Shown one piece after another: positions 25,190 through 37,932 of a stretch of 64,000 nt of DNA (the stretch's first letter is position 1; each line of letters opens with the position of its first letter). Source of the DNA: Rhodamnia argentea (taxonomy: Eukaryota; Streptophyta; Magnoliopsida; Myrtales; Myrtaceae). A program made the translations under genes and the position numbers. The notes below the pieces were generated by a model. It did no database searches. It saw only the letters and a list, made by a program, of their open reading frames with translations, and was not told the DNA's origin. The stretch covers positions 29,505,294 through 29,569,293 of the forward strand of contig NC_063155.1 in the NCBI RefSeq assembly GCF_020921035.1, given 5' to 3'.

Positions 25190-26316
25190 TAGTGACGAAG
25201 CAAAGCAAATCGTGAGAGAAGAGAGAGCACCACCAGGGGACAATGGTTTAAAGACATAACTACAATGTAGCAGTTGTCGTTAGTCGCCTCCAGGTAAAGA
25301 GAAATATGGATCATTCGGTGAAAAGGGAGTAATAGATCAGATCCAAACACGGGCACACAGAATGTGTGGAAGTGCACCCCGTTAGGAGTGTTAGCAAAAT
25401 CCCGCATAGCTACTCTATCAGAGTTGATCCACAGCGTATTGTCTCAATTTTCAACTTAAAGTGGTTCACACGGGGCCGGGTGATGGTCTGGCGATTTCTT
25501 TTCGGCCTTAGAGACCACCGTCGAGGGGCTGCCGTCCTGCCTAATTCATTCTAGCTAACCACATCATGTGGACCGGCGAAATGAACCGGGTTCGGGGAAA
25601 TTAAAATGTTATGGTCGGCACACGGAGGAGAGCTACATTAAATTCTAATGCCAGGCCATCCTGATGTCCTCATCCATCGAAAAGACCGTCAGATGCTGGT
25701 GGAAATTCAAAGCTTCTGACATGGCTGGCTCAAGAACAGTTCGATAGAGTACTCATCATCCACACAAATGTCTGAGCAGACAATCCATTCCGTCCACTGT
25801 TTCCCCTGAACTCTTGCATCACATTCGTCCTCGCTTCCTGCGCTGTCTTTCTCGGGGTGCAGCCCCCGGCGATGACTTTTTGGTTTTCGGGCCTTTTTCT
25901 CTGGACATTATGTTCAATCATTTCATATTTCAATAAAAAGCTAGGAAAGATTCCAACTTTTCCTTAGCTACGGTACAATTTGGCATGCGATTTCTCTATT
26001 GGTTCATTCGCTTATGTCCTAAATTTACAAACTAAAGTTCTCATGGCCACAAGAAAATCGTGTTTGTCTTGAGAGAAACGGGAAGCTCTGGAGCCGGGAG
26101 AAAATGGTCGCCGGGTCCCGACAGATCGTTTCTCCTCTTTCCTTCACCCAACATTGAGATCCTCCATCATCCCCTGTTTCTCCTTTGACCTGGCTTCGAA
26201 AGATGTTCAACTCATTTGAGAAGGGCCTCGTCTCCATTTTGGCAAATCATAGGCTCTTTCTTAGTGCTTCCTCTGGATGGAAACTGAACTAGCATCGATG
26301 AAGCGCCATTGGGAAC
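25190..26316. other. Spacer and probable 3' UTR of the PADRE gene
   Basis: No gene seen. The part next to 26317 should hold the 3' UTR of the minus-strand PADRE gene. Short frames here are not family-like. Confidence 0.5.
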
Positions 26317-27357
26317 TCACCGGCTTCCACATTCGTCTATGCTCTGCAAGCTGGGCCGCCAGGATTTCGATCTCCCCACCGCAACGCCGCCCGCCGCCGC
26401 CAATCTCGACCTTTGGATTCCCCGTTTTGAAACCTGCGGGAGACAGTTTGGCATCATTCGTCAACGTTTAGGGAATCGGTCTCTCGGAATAGCTTAAGCT
26501 GGCCCGTGAAACCAAACTGCCAATAGTTTATATCACGCTCAAGGACACAGACGGTTCTTGTACAGTAAGACTAGCAGGGAGACTTTGCTTTATTCTACTA
26601 ACTACTAAAAAGTTCTGCTTGCATGGGAGGTGGGGGGACTCAAAAGGAAAATCTGGTGGGGGATCCGTCCAGGCTGTTACCTAAAGCGAGGATCTGACAC
26701 AGATCTCCGAGGACTGAAACCCTCGTGCACCCATGATGAAAAAAGTAAAAATTTAGAAAGAGAGAATCTTAATCATCTAGTGGTTGTGGGTGTACTGAAA
26801 CAACTTTTCTCCTACCTTGCTGATGGCGTCCATGTCAGAGCTCTCGTCTTTTGCCACTCCAGCGTTTGCTTTCTCAGCTGCACCTGATTGCTGTTGCCTC
26901 TGTTTCGTCTTGCCATATTTCTTCGCTTTCAGCACCTTCATCACCTCTGTTAACAAATAGCAGGAGTTACAAAAAAAAAAAAAAACAAAAATGGAAACGA
27001 AACTGGCATAAATGAATCTCTCTCTCTCTTGGAACAACAAATCAATGAGCAGAACCCAGTTAAAAACATACCTTGAGAGGTGATGAGGCGATAGGCGTGG
27101 CCGAGGGCGAGGGTCTCCGTGGGGCGGAGTAGCTTCACGCGGGTGAAGCGCACCGCCGCCTTGGGCGGCGGGTCCTGCCGGTCGCTCTCCTTCCTCTCGT
27201 CGCCGGGGCCGGGCAGCGGGATGATAAGAGAGACGTAATGGCCCGGGTTGGTCCTCATGACCTCGCTGGCCGCGACGGGCCAATACATCCTCTCCAGCCT
27301 CCCATCCGGGTGCTGTATCACCAGCGCCGCCGCATCAATGGCCTGGCAATTCCCCAT
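26317..27357 (-). CDS. PADRE / DUF4228 family protein (3 exons, 177 aa)
   Basis: A small plant protein of the DUF4228 (PADRE) family; members are often induced by pathogens and abiotic stress, but their biochemical role is not established. Exons on the minus strand are 27357-27072, 26946-26816 and 26433-26317. The N-terminus MGNCQAIDAAALVIQHPDG is diagnostic, and M-G-N-C could be N-myristoylated and palmitoylated. Next come the conserved MYWPVAASEVMRTNPGHYVSLI, the VKLLRPTETLALGHAYRLITSQEVMK core and a basic Lys/Gln stretch. The last exon ends in SKSWRPSLQSIDECGSR, matching the family's terminal W-x-P-S-L-x-S-I motif. Reading through the second donor would instead give a short tail ending at 26777, which lacks this motif, so the three-exon model is preferred. 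A (GGAAG)-rich leader lies upstream. Confidence 0.92.
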
Positions 27358-30300
27358 CCCTCCTCCAAGCTTTCGAAGGAAGAAGAGAGGAAGGAAGGAA
27401 GGAAAGAAGCAAAAGGAAGGAAGGCCGGACCTTTCGCCTTTTGGAACGTGGTGAAACCGAGCGACGTGAGAAGAAAGGGGGGGAGAAGGGGACCGTGCGT
27501 GCGTGGGTCATAAATAAATCAATGCGAGTGAGGCTACCGGTTTAACGCAATAAAAAATAGGGGGGGTGTTCGGAAAACGAAAGGCGTCGAGATCAGTGCG
27601 ATGTAATTAAGGTTTTTGTTTTGTCGTACGTGTGTTTGGGGGAGCAAAGTACTATTATTAGGGGTACAAGACGTGGTCGGATTCGAACCGCAGCGCTGCG
27701 GATATCTTCAGGCACCGGCGCGGGGGGGCCGTGCTGAAGCCGGAGTACGAGCCACGTGGAGGGATGTCGGGGTGGAGATGCGAAATGGCCGGTCGGCAAC
27801 GTCGGCGGGTGGACGGGGTCAAGATTAGGTCGAGGAGGTCTTGGTCTTGCTCATGAAAGCCGATCACACTATTTATGGTGGTCCTCTCACACAAATAGTC
27901 ATGTTCGAATTGTGATTTTTCTGACATGAACGGTTATGTCTGAATGACGATTTTTACACACGAACAATCATATTCAAATTGCGATTTTTCAAAAATGAAT
28001 GGGTGTGTTCGTATGGGTAGTACGGACACTAAGAGATGTGTTTTATTCATATTATAAAATAGATAATTCTGTTCATTTTCTGTTGTTCATTTTCATTCTT
28101 TTGTTTTCCTTTAAAAGAAAAATAATCATTTTTTCATAGAATTGCTATCCAGTATTCTCGTGGTGACCTTATTGTATCCTAAAGGGAATTTGCCGTAAAC
28201 CTATAGCAATTTCATGGGGCAAATTGATCCTAAAAGAAAGTGATTACATGTCTCAAGATCCGACTACATTATTACTCCATTTCCTCCTATTATTTTCTAA
28301 CAAAAAGATCATTGGAAAACAAGAAAGAAAAATATATGGCTGGACAACATTTAGGGATTGGACAAAAGGACATCTGGAACACTTTGTACAATATTTATCC
28401 TCGCTGGCCACGCCATTTGGCCGTTTTGGCCTCTCTTACGAACTTGTTTTGGAACTTAGCTAAAAAACACGAGATGTGTTCCCCACAGGAAACTGGCCGA
28501 TCCAATAATGTTAGACCTTTTCTGCATTCTACTCCATTTTTGAAAACCATGGAATTGTTTCGAGCTTCAATGGTATACATCAGACATACATACGACTCAC
28601 CATACCGTCCTTATACCTAACTAATCAATAATTAACCATCTAATACGTTCATCTAATCACCACGATGAATCGATAATGTTGAAAGCTACAACATTGGCAA
28701 TCGATGGACCAAGAGAGGGAGAGGAAGCTATAGCATTCACATGTTTGAAAGTGGTCAAGTCATGAGGCCAAAATCGACCCCATCCACGTATAATGATTGT
28801 TCCACCATTGGCTACATTTCGATTCAATTATTATGGTAGGGCGATCCTTTTGCTTTCATTCACTAGCATTATAGCCCCACTTCAAAAATTATTCGATTTG
28901 GAAGGTTGTACCACAAGGGTATAACTCTAGCTTTTTCGATGATATCAAATATCAAAGTATAGTATAATGTGGGTCACTAAACTTAGTGGCAAGCCCTATA
29001 AAGGGATTGATTTCCACTATATTAAGCTACAGTAGCATTATTTACATAAATTATGAAGATCACATTGACCCAAGCAAAAAAAAAAAAAAAAATTATTATG
29101 AGCCATTGCGGGAAGAGACCTAAGATCATTCTTTTGACACCCATTTGAAATTAGATGATTAATTAATGGAAAGGCACTCAAGTTGTGTCGTTCGAGGAAA
29201 GAAAATAACAAAATTTGCAAGTGCAATTTGCCTATGACCTCCCTGGCAAATTTGACTGCCAGATTCACCAACTCCTATTCTGGGTGTCACGCAAAGCTGA
29301 TTAGACAAAAAGTGAAATGACACTCGTAGTCCTTTTATGTTCATGTACTTTGTTTTGATGCAAAAATCGTGCATGTAGTTCCTAAAAAAGTGTCTCCTGA
29401 TCGCCTCTCAATCGGTCCGGTTATGGATTTTGCCGATGCCTAAATACCCAATCACCACCGCCCTCTACTTCCATGACTGCAGCTTAAGAGCTCGAGTGGC
29501 CATGATGGCAGCGGGCTTGAAACGAAACTCTAGAAGCCATGGCGGTTGCAAGCTCCAAGCTCAAATGGCCATAGCTGCTCGGCTCGAAGCGATGGTGACA
29601 AAGCGAGTCAACAGTTAAAAGGTACTCAATGTTCCAATTGTCCACATGAGCGCCCCAATTGTCCATATCAGCTTAAATCGGGCGAGAATACTTCATTTTC
29701 TGCCATATTACCTTAGACAAAATGATCAAATGCATAAATCACTCCTTGCCTAACTTCTTACAACAATTATCGTGGTCGATTTACGTGCCGATCCATAATC
29801 AGCCCCAAGAAAGAGACACTAATCTTCTTCCGGGATCTTTGACTCTTGTATACTAAACCTCGTTCCTTTCTGAAGCCAGCTAGATAGAACATCCCAACAA
29901 CTTCTGGGGGCGCGAGGGACTTCACCTGTGTTAAACAATTTACTAACATAATCTCTGATTAATTGTCAGTCTATGTAAGCCATGTGAGGTGTCGGGTGGG
30001 TGTTGCGATCCACAGTATTAAATGGCGAAACGGACTACTACTTGTTCGAGAAGGGGACTGCAGACGCTGCTATTGAGTGGCAAGATCTTGACCTGTTATG
30101 GCTACTGAGCGAAAGGCAAGTGGCGACCATTGCAGTTGAAAGCGAACTCGCCTCGCATCCTTTTCGTCTGTTTCAATGCGTTGTGGGGAGTTTTATACGC
30201 ACAAGCGGAGGAAACCTCAGAACTCGAGCTTCGTTCCATCCATGGCGGCTCGGGGAGGCAACAGGATCAGGTCTTTGCATCTCTGTAGCTTTGCTTTGTG

Positions 30301-31281
30301 GACATTCTAATTCCTTTCTCAACGCGCTTCTCACTAAACAAATGAGTACGTGAGGGATGTTTCTTCAACATTCTTCCCCCCCTTCGAACCGTAATTGGCA
30401 GAATGTCTGAGAGGAGGAAGAAGAGGATTTTATTAATAAGATGAAGAGGAGAGGATGGTACGGACAATGGTGGAGTAGGAGAAAACATGTGTTGGTCGCT
30501 AAGGGCTTGGCAAGACATGTTCATGAACGCAGTCATCACGTTCAGACACGAGATGTCGGTCTTCGGAAACACTGCACTATGGCATGGCAAGTCTGATGAT
30601 TTGTGTTGAAATCTAAGGAGAAAGATCGCTTAAAAAATTAGAAGCATCCATGATTTCTTTCTTAGATACTTGGAACTTCTTATCTAGTAGATAAAAATTG
30701 ATTCTTAGTTTCATAGTACTAATGACATGACCCTCTTAATATTGAAAAGGAAATGCTTCCATGACAGTATTGTCGGAGACGATACGATCTCAACCGTAGA
30801 TCCACGCATCATCACCGCGTGTCTTGCATAAAGCACTAATTGATTGGGAGATCGTGTGGTCATAAATAACTAACAGATCTGTTAACCTAGAAGCTTCCAT
30901 ATCGAAATAGCCCTTTATGCAATCTCTGCTTTTAGGATGGGATAGACTCACAATTGCATCTTCACCCCCAAAGTTATCTACCCAGCTACAAATTTTGAGT
31001 TCAAGAAAATTGTTGAGTATTTCTTGAATCTCTCACCTTCAAAAATCACAAGTTAAATTCACAACATATGTAAAAGCCTTACATATCGTTTTTATTTATT
31101 TATTTCTATCTTTTACTGACTTAAGAATCGCTTGCATTGTTTTTCTACGTAAGTGACAAGGGAGGAGATTACTTTCGCATTCTTCTTCTAATTTTTTTTT
31201 TTTCCTCCCTGCTGGTTTTGCGTTGGACAAAATATATGCCTCTAAGAGTTACCCCTCCTGCGAATAGACATTCAGGGATGC
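27358..31281. other. Spacer; promoter side of the PADRE gene
   Basis: Next to the gene is a GGAAG-rich leader and a TTATTTAT element (complement, about 27512-27520) that may serve as TATA box. Beyond it no gene is recognised. The open frame at 30000-30353 and those at 28224-28620 have no family features. A patch at about 29480-29600 repeats GCCATGG and AGCTC words. Confidence 0.5.
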
Positions 31282-31289
31282 AGATCCAC

Positions 31290-31887
31290 CCGGATAATTA
31301 CCAAAAAAGTCATATACGGTTGCTAATTTAGTCTTAAACATTTTAATTTGACTAATTTGTCAATATAATCTTTTCGGCTAATTTTGATCGGTAAATGGTG
31401 TGGGTATCAATTGTCCTACGTGATACGGTCGACGCTGATGTGAACAATTTTTGCATTTTTAAATGGTTTTTTTGGGTTTTTTTATATTTTTGTTTGTAAT
31501 TTTTCATTTTTTTTTTATCTTTCCCTTTGTCTTACAGTCGGTAGCCATGGCCGACAACTGACCACAGCAGCAGGCCATCCTTGCCAACTTCGGCTTAGGT
31601 AAGGTTGTTAGCCATTTCCGAAGTTCGGCAACTGGCGGAGGAACAGGAAAAGAAAGCAAATTTCAAAAAAGTTATAAAAATTGAGGAAAAAAAATATCCA
31701 TATTAACGTTGGCCGCATGCCATATAGAATGGCCGGCATCAATATTAATAATTGACGGCCAAAATTGGTTAGAAAGATCATATTGAAAAATCGTCAAAAG
31801 ATTTATGACTAAACTGGCCAAATTGAAAAATCTAAGACCGAATTGACATCCCTTCAATGGATTTAGAATTTTTTGAAAATTTTCCCA
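31290..31887. mobile_element. MULE-like MITE with AGATCCAC duplication and GC-rich core
   Basis: About 598 bp. The left arm carries TTTAGTCTTAAACATTTTAA and the right arm its diverged complement. A GC-rich core at about 31536-31640 contains GCCATGGCCGACAAC and CTTCGGCTTAGG words. AGATCCAC occurs directly outside both ends (31282-31289 and 31888-31895). Confidence 0.75.
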
Positions 31888-32139
31888 AGATCCACTGCAT
31901 GCTACTTTGATCATATATGCTCTCTCTACCGTGCGGTCGCGAGACATAAGTTCAATTTGGAATGAAAAAAATCCCACTTATTGAGTTTTTCTCTTATCCC
32001 ACTAAGTAAGATTCTCTAGATGTGAATATTATTATAAAAAAAAAAAAGGAGGTGCGGGGAATCATAAAGTTGAAGAAAACCCACAGAACATGCCCAACAA
32101 TACAAAACTTACGATTCATCCCTGCTTGCCCCGCATCAA

Positions 32140-32245
32140 TTGAGCGGTCATGACTGCGAGCTTAAATCGAGAGCAATCATGGCCGCCGCGACCATGGTTG
32201 CTACCAGCTTAGAGCTTGAGCTCGCAACTATGGCGGCCGCAGTGG
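32140..32245. repeat. GC-rich patch of inverted GCCATGG/AGCTTGAG words
   Basis: Words such as CATGGCCGCC, CCATGGTTGC and GAGCTTGAGCTCGCAAC occur with complements such as ATGGCGGCCGC within 100 bp. It lies between two MITEs and resembles the patch at 29.5 kb. Confidence 0.45.
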
Positions 32246-32268
32246 ACCCTTTCTCTTCATCTCAATTT

Positions 32269-33105
32269 GAGAGAACGCCTGAAGTGCCATAATTTTCGTA
32301 CGGCACTTATTTGAGTGTCATCACTTTTTTTTTTCCGCTCACTTGAGTGCCACATCGGAATAAAATCAATCACTTGAGTGCAATTTCTGGCAAATCGTCC
32401 TATGTGAATTTTCATTTACACGTGAATATTTTTCTTATTCATTTTGAATTTTTTTATTTTTATTTTCCTTTTTTCTTTGTTTTTTTTTTCTCTTGGTCGG
32501 CGAGGTTCATCGGCGACCCTTGGCCGGTGGGATCGTGACGGCCTTGGGCTAGGGCAATCACGGCCTCGCCTACCGGCGGCAAGGGTAATTATGACCTCAC
32601 CCTCGTCGACCGCTAGTGAGGATGTGACGGCCGCCTCCTCGCCCATGGCCAATTGGGCCGTGAAGGCCCTTGCCCAAACTTGGCAAGGGCCTACTCGCCC
32701 GCACTTGGTGAGGGCCTTCGCACCCTCGCCTGCTGCCCCTTCCGATTGTTGGGAAGGTGACTTGGGCGAGGGAGGGTTTCGTGGCCAGCAAAGGTCGCCG
32801 GTGATCTTATCACCCAAGGGAAAAAAATGGAAAAGATAAAGATTTTTTTTTAAAAAATAAAACAATAAAAAAATATCAATAAAATTCTAGAAAACATTAA
32901 TAAAATTCAAAAAAAAAAAAATATAGTCCAACGATGCCACATCAAATTTTCTAGCGTTCACGTCGAATATTCGACGAGGCAAATCGCCGATGGCACTTAA
33001 ATGATCGATATTTCAAACTTGTGACATTCAAGTGAGCGTAAGAAAAGTTATGACCCTTAAATGAGCGTCCTATAAAAGTCATGGCACTTCAAGATTCATT
33101 ATCCT
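32269..33105. mobile_element. MULE-like MITE with perfect 9-bp duplication
   Basis: About 837 bp. The arms share GAAGTGCCATAA and CTCACTTGAGTGCCAC-type words in inverted orientation. A GC-rich core occupies about 32495-32800, built of diverged GGCCTCGCC and CAAGGGC words. TCTCAATTT flanks both ends exactly (32260-32268 and 33106-33114). The core's long open frames on both strands are a by-product of its composition. Confidence 0.8.
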
Positions 33106-33430
33106 TCTCAATTTTGGTCGGGGAACAAAAGCTTTCTAATATGGGCAGAGACTTCGGGATCGACCGTAACATAAATGTTATCCGATGCGGCGCCTATCTA
33201 GCGTCACAAAACAATATTTGAGTGAATCACAACCCGACACGGCGTATTCCAGAGTCCGTGTTATTCATTCTGCACTCTCCGTGAAAAAAAAAAAAAATCA
33301 ACCAGTAAGAGAAAAAGTATTTCGTAATGACTAGCTTTGACATTTCCTAAAAAGCCGAGAGGCAAGTTTTTTCAACCCCACATAAAAAATGAAGAAGAAG
33401 AAGAAATGGATATATAGATGACTTTGATTT

Positions 33431-33774
33431 GGGAAAAGTACACTAAAAGTACCATAAGTTTTACACGGCATTCACTTGAGTGCCATAACTTTCAAAATAT
33501 TCACTTAAGTGCCATAACTTTTAGAAATCGTTCACTTAAGTGCTATGTTGACATGGTAGCCGGAAAAACTGACGTGGCAGCCGGGAAAGTTACCGTAACG
33601 CCGAGAAAGTTATCGTAAACATCGGAAAGGCGACGTGGCACGCCGAAAAAGTTATTGTAGCACTTAAGTGAACGATTTTGCTCCGACGTAGCACTCAAGT
33701 GAACGATTTTTTAAAGTTATGGCACTCAAGTGAACGCCGTACACAAGTTATGATACTTCTAATGTACTTTTCCC
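33431..33774. mobile_element. MULE-like MITE with perfect 9-bp duplication
   Basis: About 344 bp with terminal inverted repeats of roughly 110 bp. Left GGGAAAAGTACACTAAAAGT matches the complement of the right end GGGAAAAGTACATTAGAAGT. Inside each arm is a repeated TTCACTTAAGTGCCATAACT unit. CTTTGATTT flanks both ends exactly (33422-33430 and 33775-33783). It shares arm words with its neighbour at 32.3 kb. Confidence 0.85.
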
Positions 33775-34307
33775 CTTTGATTTCGGACAAAAATTGGAGG
33801 ACGACGGTGACATCTAATTTCAGTTTTATATGACAGCCCAGCACGATGCGGATCGTCCGTCTTTCCTCCGGTGAGCCACCGGCCCGCGAGTCCTTTCGAA
33901 AAGTAGGATACAAGTATCCATGAACTGGAACGAGCCCAGAATACGATCCAATCGATGCCGGAGGAGAAACGAAAAGAAGTTCAAATCTCATGAAGACGAT
34001 TTACAGTTAAAAAGATCGTGGCAGGTAGGGTAGGCTACTCACACGGTAAAGATCGAAACAGAATACGACTCGAAACAAGAATAATAGACAACGAAAGAGG
34101 GATCAAATTTACTTATGCTATCGCATGTAACACACGACAATCCGAAAGACAAGCACTTCAGTCTACAAAACATGCTGCTCAATCTGGATTCATACGTGCT
34201 CTGAGAGAGAGAGAGAGAGAGAGATCACAGAGGGCAACCTGCTTTGACACAAAGCGGGTGCACGACCAGATCAAGACATACATTCAGAATCTCCGTAGGT
34301 GGAAGTC

Positions 34308-37300
34308 TCAAACCGACGGGAAGAACTTGTTGAGATTGAAGGGCAGCGAGTAGAACTCTTCGCTTCTCGTGTCGGTCTTGAATGAGCGGAACCGATCCCA
34401 CCAGTGCATGCCCCTGTCTCTCCGCATGGTACTGTCCCTGCGGTGAAGCGTGTTGTCTAGGAAGTAAGCCGACAATCCGGCAACGAACGCCTTGGACGAG
34501 AAAGGCACGTTGATCATATCATTGAACTGCCAAGTTCAAGACCCTCATTAGCACCAGAACCCGGGCAGCAACTTAGCACCCATTAGTAAATGAACAATTA
34601 AACAAGGGTTAGCCAGTATACCCATCTAGCTCCTGTATGGACCGGACCATAGCCATTCGCCGCCGTGTACGCGTTGAAGTACTGAGGTATGGACAAGCCC
34701 ATAAAGACGGAGAACCCGAGCACGAACTTTGTCCTGAAGCTGTTCAGATTACAGAACTGAAGCAAGCTAAGACCGGCGGAACCTGCTCTTGCATCATAGA
34801 GACAGAAAAGTTAACCACGCTCCAAAAGCACGACAAAACCAACTTCCTATAGCTCACAGAACATACCGACATAGGCAAAGAAAAGACAGTACAAAGCCGC
34901 AATAATTGGCGCTGGAATCGAAGCAAAGACGGCTCCAAATTTTCCTGGACGAATGTAAGCTTGTCACCAATAAGCAGGAGGGGACACTCCATATTGTATG
35001 AATTGGGAATTGTTACATTAGTGTTTACCGAGAATAGAAAAAAATATCATGAAACCCGCTGATATTTGCACGACCCTTCGGGTGCCGACGCGCGTCAGGG
35101 CTAACAAGCCGGCATTCTCACTACAGACATCAATTGGGGTGGTAGAAGTCAGAGAAAATGAGGCAGCCAACAGGTGATAATGTACTCTGCAACTGCTAAT
35201 GATGCAAGTGTCGCGACGAAAAGGAATCTTACACAGTTACAGATGGTCCAATTCCAGTCCCAAAAATCCCAGAGAACAAAATGCCTACCCCCTTCAATCA
35301 GGAGAACAGAACTGTAAGCGAATTTTACAATCGCAACCATCGATCATAGAATTGAGGCGTGAAAATACTTTATCCACCCGAGTCAATGAATATGGTTTGT
35401 CTGAAAATGTATATTCAGGGACACCGGCAATGAGGAAGGAGGTTTCGAATTGCTGTCCTACTGAAAAATCTTACTGGAGAAAATATGAAGTTTTCTATGA
35501 GATGCAAATGGAAGAATGTAGGAATTGTACCTGCCAACCAACACCTCGGCTAAGAACTGAAGGTGGCAATGGAGTAGCACTTGCATACCTTGACGCAGCA
35601 ATAAATGTACCAGTTGACTGTTGGACAACAATAGAAAAATCAGTCGAAGACTGATAAATAAATGCCTAATGATGCGAACTAGTAGAAGGATCACAAGAAG
35701 ATGGCTAGACCGTAGCGAACCTCACGTTATATTGCTTATTCTGTGTGAGCAAAGAAGGGATAAGCAATTGACAACAATTGAATACTTGATGCATTTCTAT
35801 GTTATATTTGGCGGCTGATTAAAGTTGAGATGCAGTACGAACCTCCACAAGAGCAACAAAAGAAGCAGCCATCATTGCAAAGGATTCTCCTGCATCGAAT
35901 GTGGGAGCTCCCCATTGGAAAGGATATGGAACTCGTATCCTGCATGACCAGCGCCAAGCAACAAACTAATCAAAAAGCCAATAGACTTTCTAGATGCATT
36001 GCTTCTGCAGAATCAGCTCCAAGTGGACGATGTCTCACTGCGTTATGAATCTTATGATCCCATGTGAGTTGCAAATTGCCATAACCCCGATAAAAAATTA
36101 TCTATTGAACTGGAATGGAGTGGTGGACTTACCATGGTGCAGCACCGATTATTCCTGCACGGTCAGTACGGCAACTTTGTTGAGTTTTGATTGGCGTGTG
36201 CTTATATGCTCCACCCACGGTGAGAAGATGAGCATATATCCACACAATTATCACCGAAAAAATAACAGCAAAGCGATCAAATACGTGCCTCTCTCCACGT
36301 GTTAGATGAGGTATATACTGCAAACATCACACATACAATTACAATCATCCAAACAATCACCAGAGGAGCATTAAGCAGTAACAGAAAAGCACTCTAGGAA
36401 ATAGCACATCAGTGTTGACAACAATTAACCTGGGAAAAGATCACTAGAAGGATAATCTGAGGCAGCCCAATCTCCACGCATTTTGCAAGCTAAACAGGTA
36501 AAGACACAGTTAATGGCATGAGGAAATTGAAGAGCGATTCCGACATTTGACTGAGTGAATCACCAAAATGAATCACCTACCACAGGGAAACCCAACTCGT
36601 ACAGCCCAAATCCAGAAAGAGCGACTAAAGGGACAGCAGATAGTGGACTCAAGAATCTGAAAGCAACACACAAGAACAAAAGAGCAATCATTTTACAGTG
36701 AGAATTGCTCACACAAGAGGAATGGAATGAATAGTATCATGTGGTTGCTGTTAATTAAGTAATGCTGGCAAGAATCAGAAGTAATTGTTGCAAGCAGCCA
36801 GTTCGTTTAAGCCTGAGAAGCACAAACCTGTAACTGATAAGGACAACATTTAATTTCGGAAGCTTGTTATATTTTTGAACACTTGACGAAGTTCTGTGCT
36901 TGTAAGTCACATGCAAATGCAACCAGTCTTCCGAACCTTTCTCCGGAATATATGGTCTAAACAGCAATGTGATATGTGCGACCGGAGACTTTTTCTATGT
37001 ACAATCCAAAAAAGAAAGTTACTGCTGACCTTGCAACATTTCTCCAGAGTCCACTAAAGCCAATGACAATTTGGAGAGTTGAGGCAACAATGAGGGCACC
37101 CTGGATACCTCGCATTATTTGCTCGAATCTCTGCATTTTTCAAAAGCCAGTGCTTCAGTCAACACTCAAGTTACTGATAATAGGGAATAAAAAAGAAGTT
37201 GACAGGGCCTTATGAACAACCTCTCGAGGATCCAATATGTCACTGTATCGGCCAGCCAATATAATTGAGATGGTCGTAGGCACGAACGTATATGACGCCC

Positions 37301-37932
37301 CTATAACAGCAGGCAAACGGGTCCCGAACAGAGTCTGGAATAAGGTGTTCAAACCAGCTACAAACAGGATTGTCTGAATCATCTTGGCCTTTTCTTCCTG
37401 GGGAAAGAATAACATTGTCTTTCGGGTCAGCATGCTCGCATTCCTTCATAAAGAGCAGGATGAAACAGAGGATTTTCATGACTAGTTGCAAGTAAAAGCC
37501 TACATTGCCTCCTCCCATTTGAGGAACTAAAGAAGTTGGAATGAGGACTGTTGTGCCAAGCATCACCAAGTAATGCTGGAATCCAAGAAGTATAGCTTCA
37601 GCTGCAGTAAAAAAGCAATTCATACAATAAATCACAAGAATGCTGAAACCCACTTAAAATATTTTTACAAAGTTTGAACCTCGTTCAGCTCCGATCAATT
37701 ACAACCATTCAAGCTCTGAACTTCACATTAAAAGGAAATAAAAATCAATGCAACAGCAGACTTGCTTTCATATGGGAAACAACAAAACAGAAGGCAAATT
37801 GAGATGAATGCTAAACTCACGCCAAGGAGGAGGGCTAGTGATGCAATAAGAGATGTTGGGAAGCTGATCCCTCACTGGATGGGGCTGCAGCTCCTCCTGT
37901 TTCGGTGGTGGCGCCGCTACACCTCCTGGCAT
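34308..37932 (-). CDS. NAT6: Nucleobase-ascorbate transporter, NAT6-like (14 exons, 533 aa)
   Basis: A multi-pass membrane transporter of the NCS2/NAT family (nucleobase or ascorbate uptake); plant substrates are largely untested. Minus-strand exons are 37932-37821, 37601-37504, 37397-37221, 37130-37030, 36656-36581, 36489-36430, 36317-36133, 35939-35843, 35617-35531, 35291-35233, 35120-35029, 34944-34867, 34782-34622 and 34526-34308. All borders are GT-AG and all phases agree. The N-terminus is a Pro-rich cytosolic segment. The QH motif of the first membrane helix is GFQHYL (residues 44-49), and the NAT signature ENAGLLALTR is at 352-361. Both are intact, as are the luminal cysteine segment QQSCRTDRAG and the family's C-terminus SLPFNLNKFFPSV. 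Arabidopsis NAT6 is about 532 aa. The assignment to NAT6 rather than NAT5 or NAT7 is by overall resemblance. Confidence 0.95.

Noticed and set aside
26777..27283. 168-codon minus-strand frame over the PADRE gene
   Set aside because: It starts inside exon 1 in another frame and runs through intron 1. Only its 3' part coincides with exon 2, and its end lacks the family's terminal motif.
27662..27690. tRNA-like T-loop (complement GGTTCGAATCC)
   Set aside because: The flanking bases do not form a T stem, and no acceptor, D or anticodon arm can be built around it.
30000..30353. 117-codon plus-strand open frame
   Set aside because: No recognisable domain, no splice partners and no promoter signal; kept only as an unassigned frame.
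32416..32865. 149-codon minus-strand and 131-codon plus-strand frames
   Set aside because: Both lie in the GC-rich core of a MITE and reflect low stop-codon density, with no family features.
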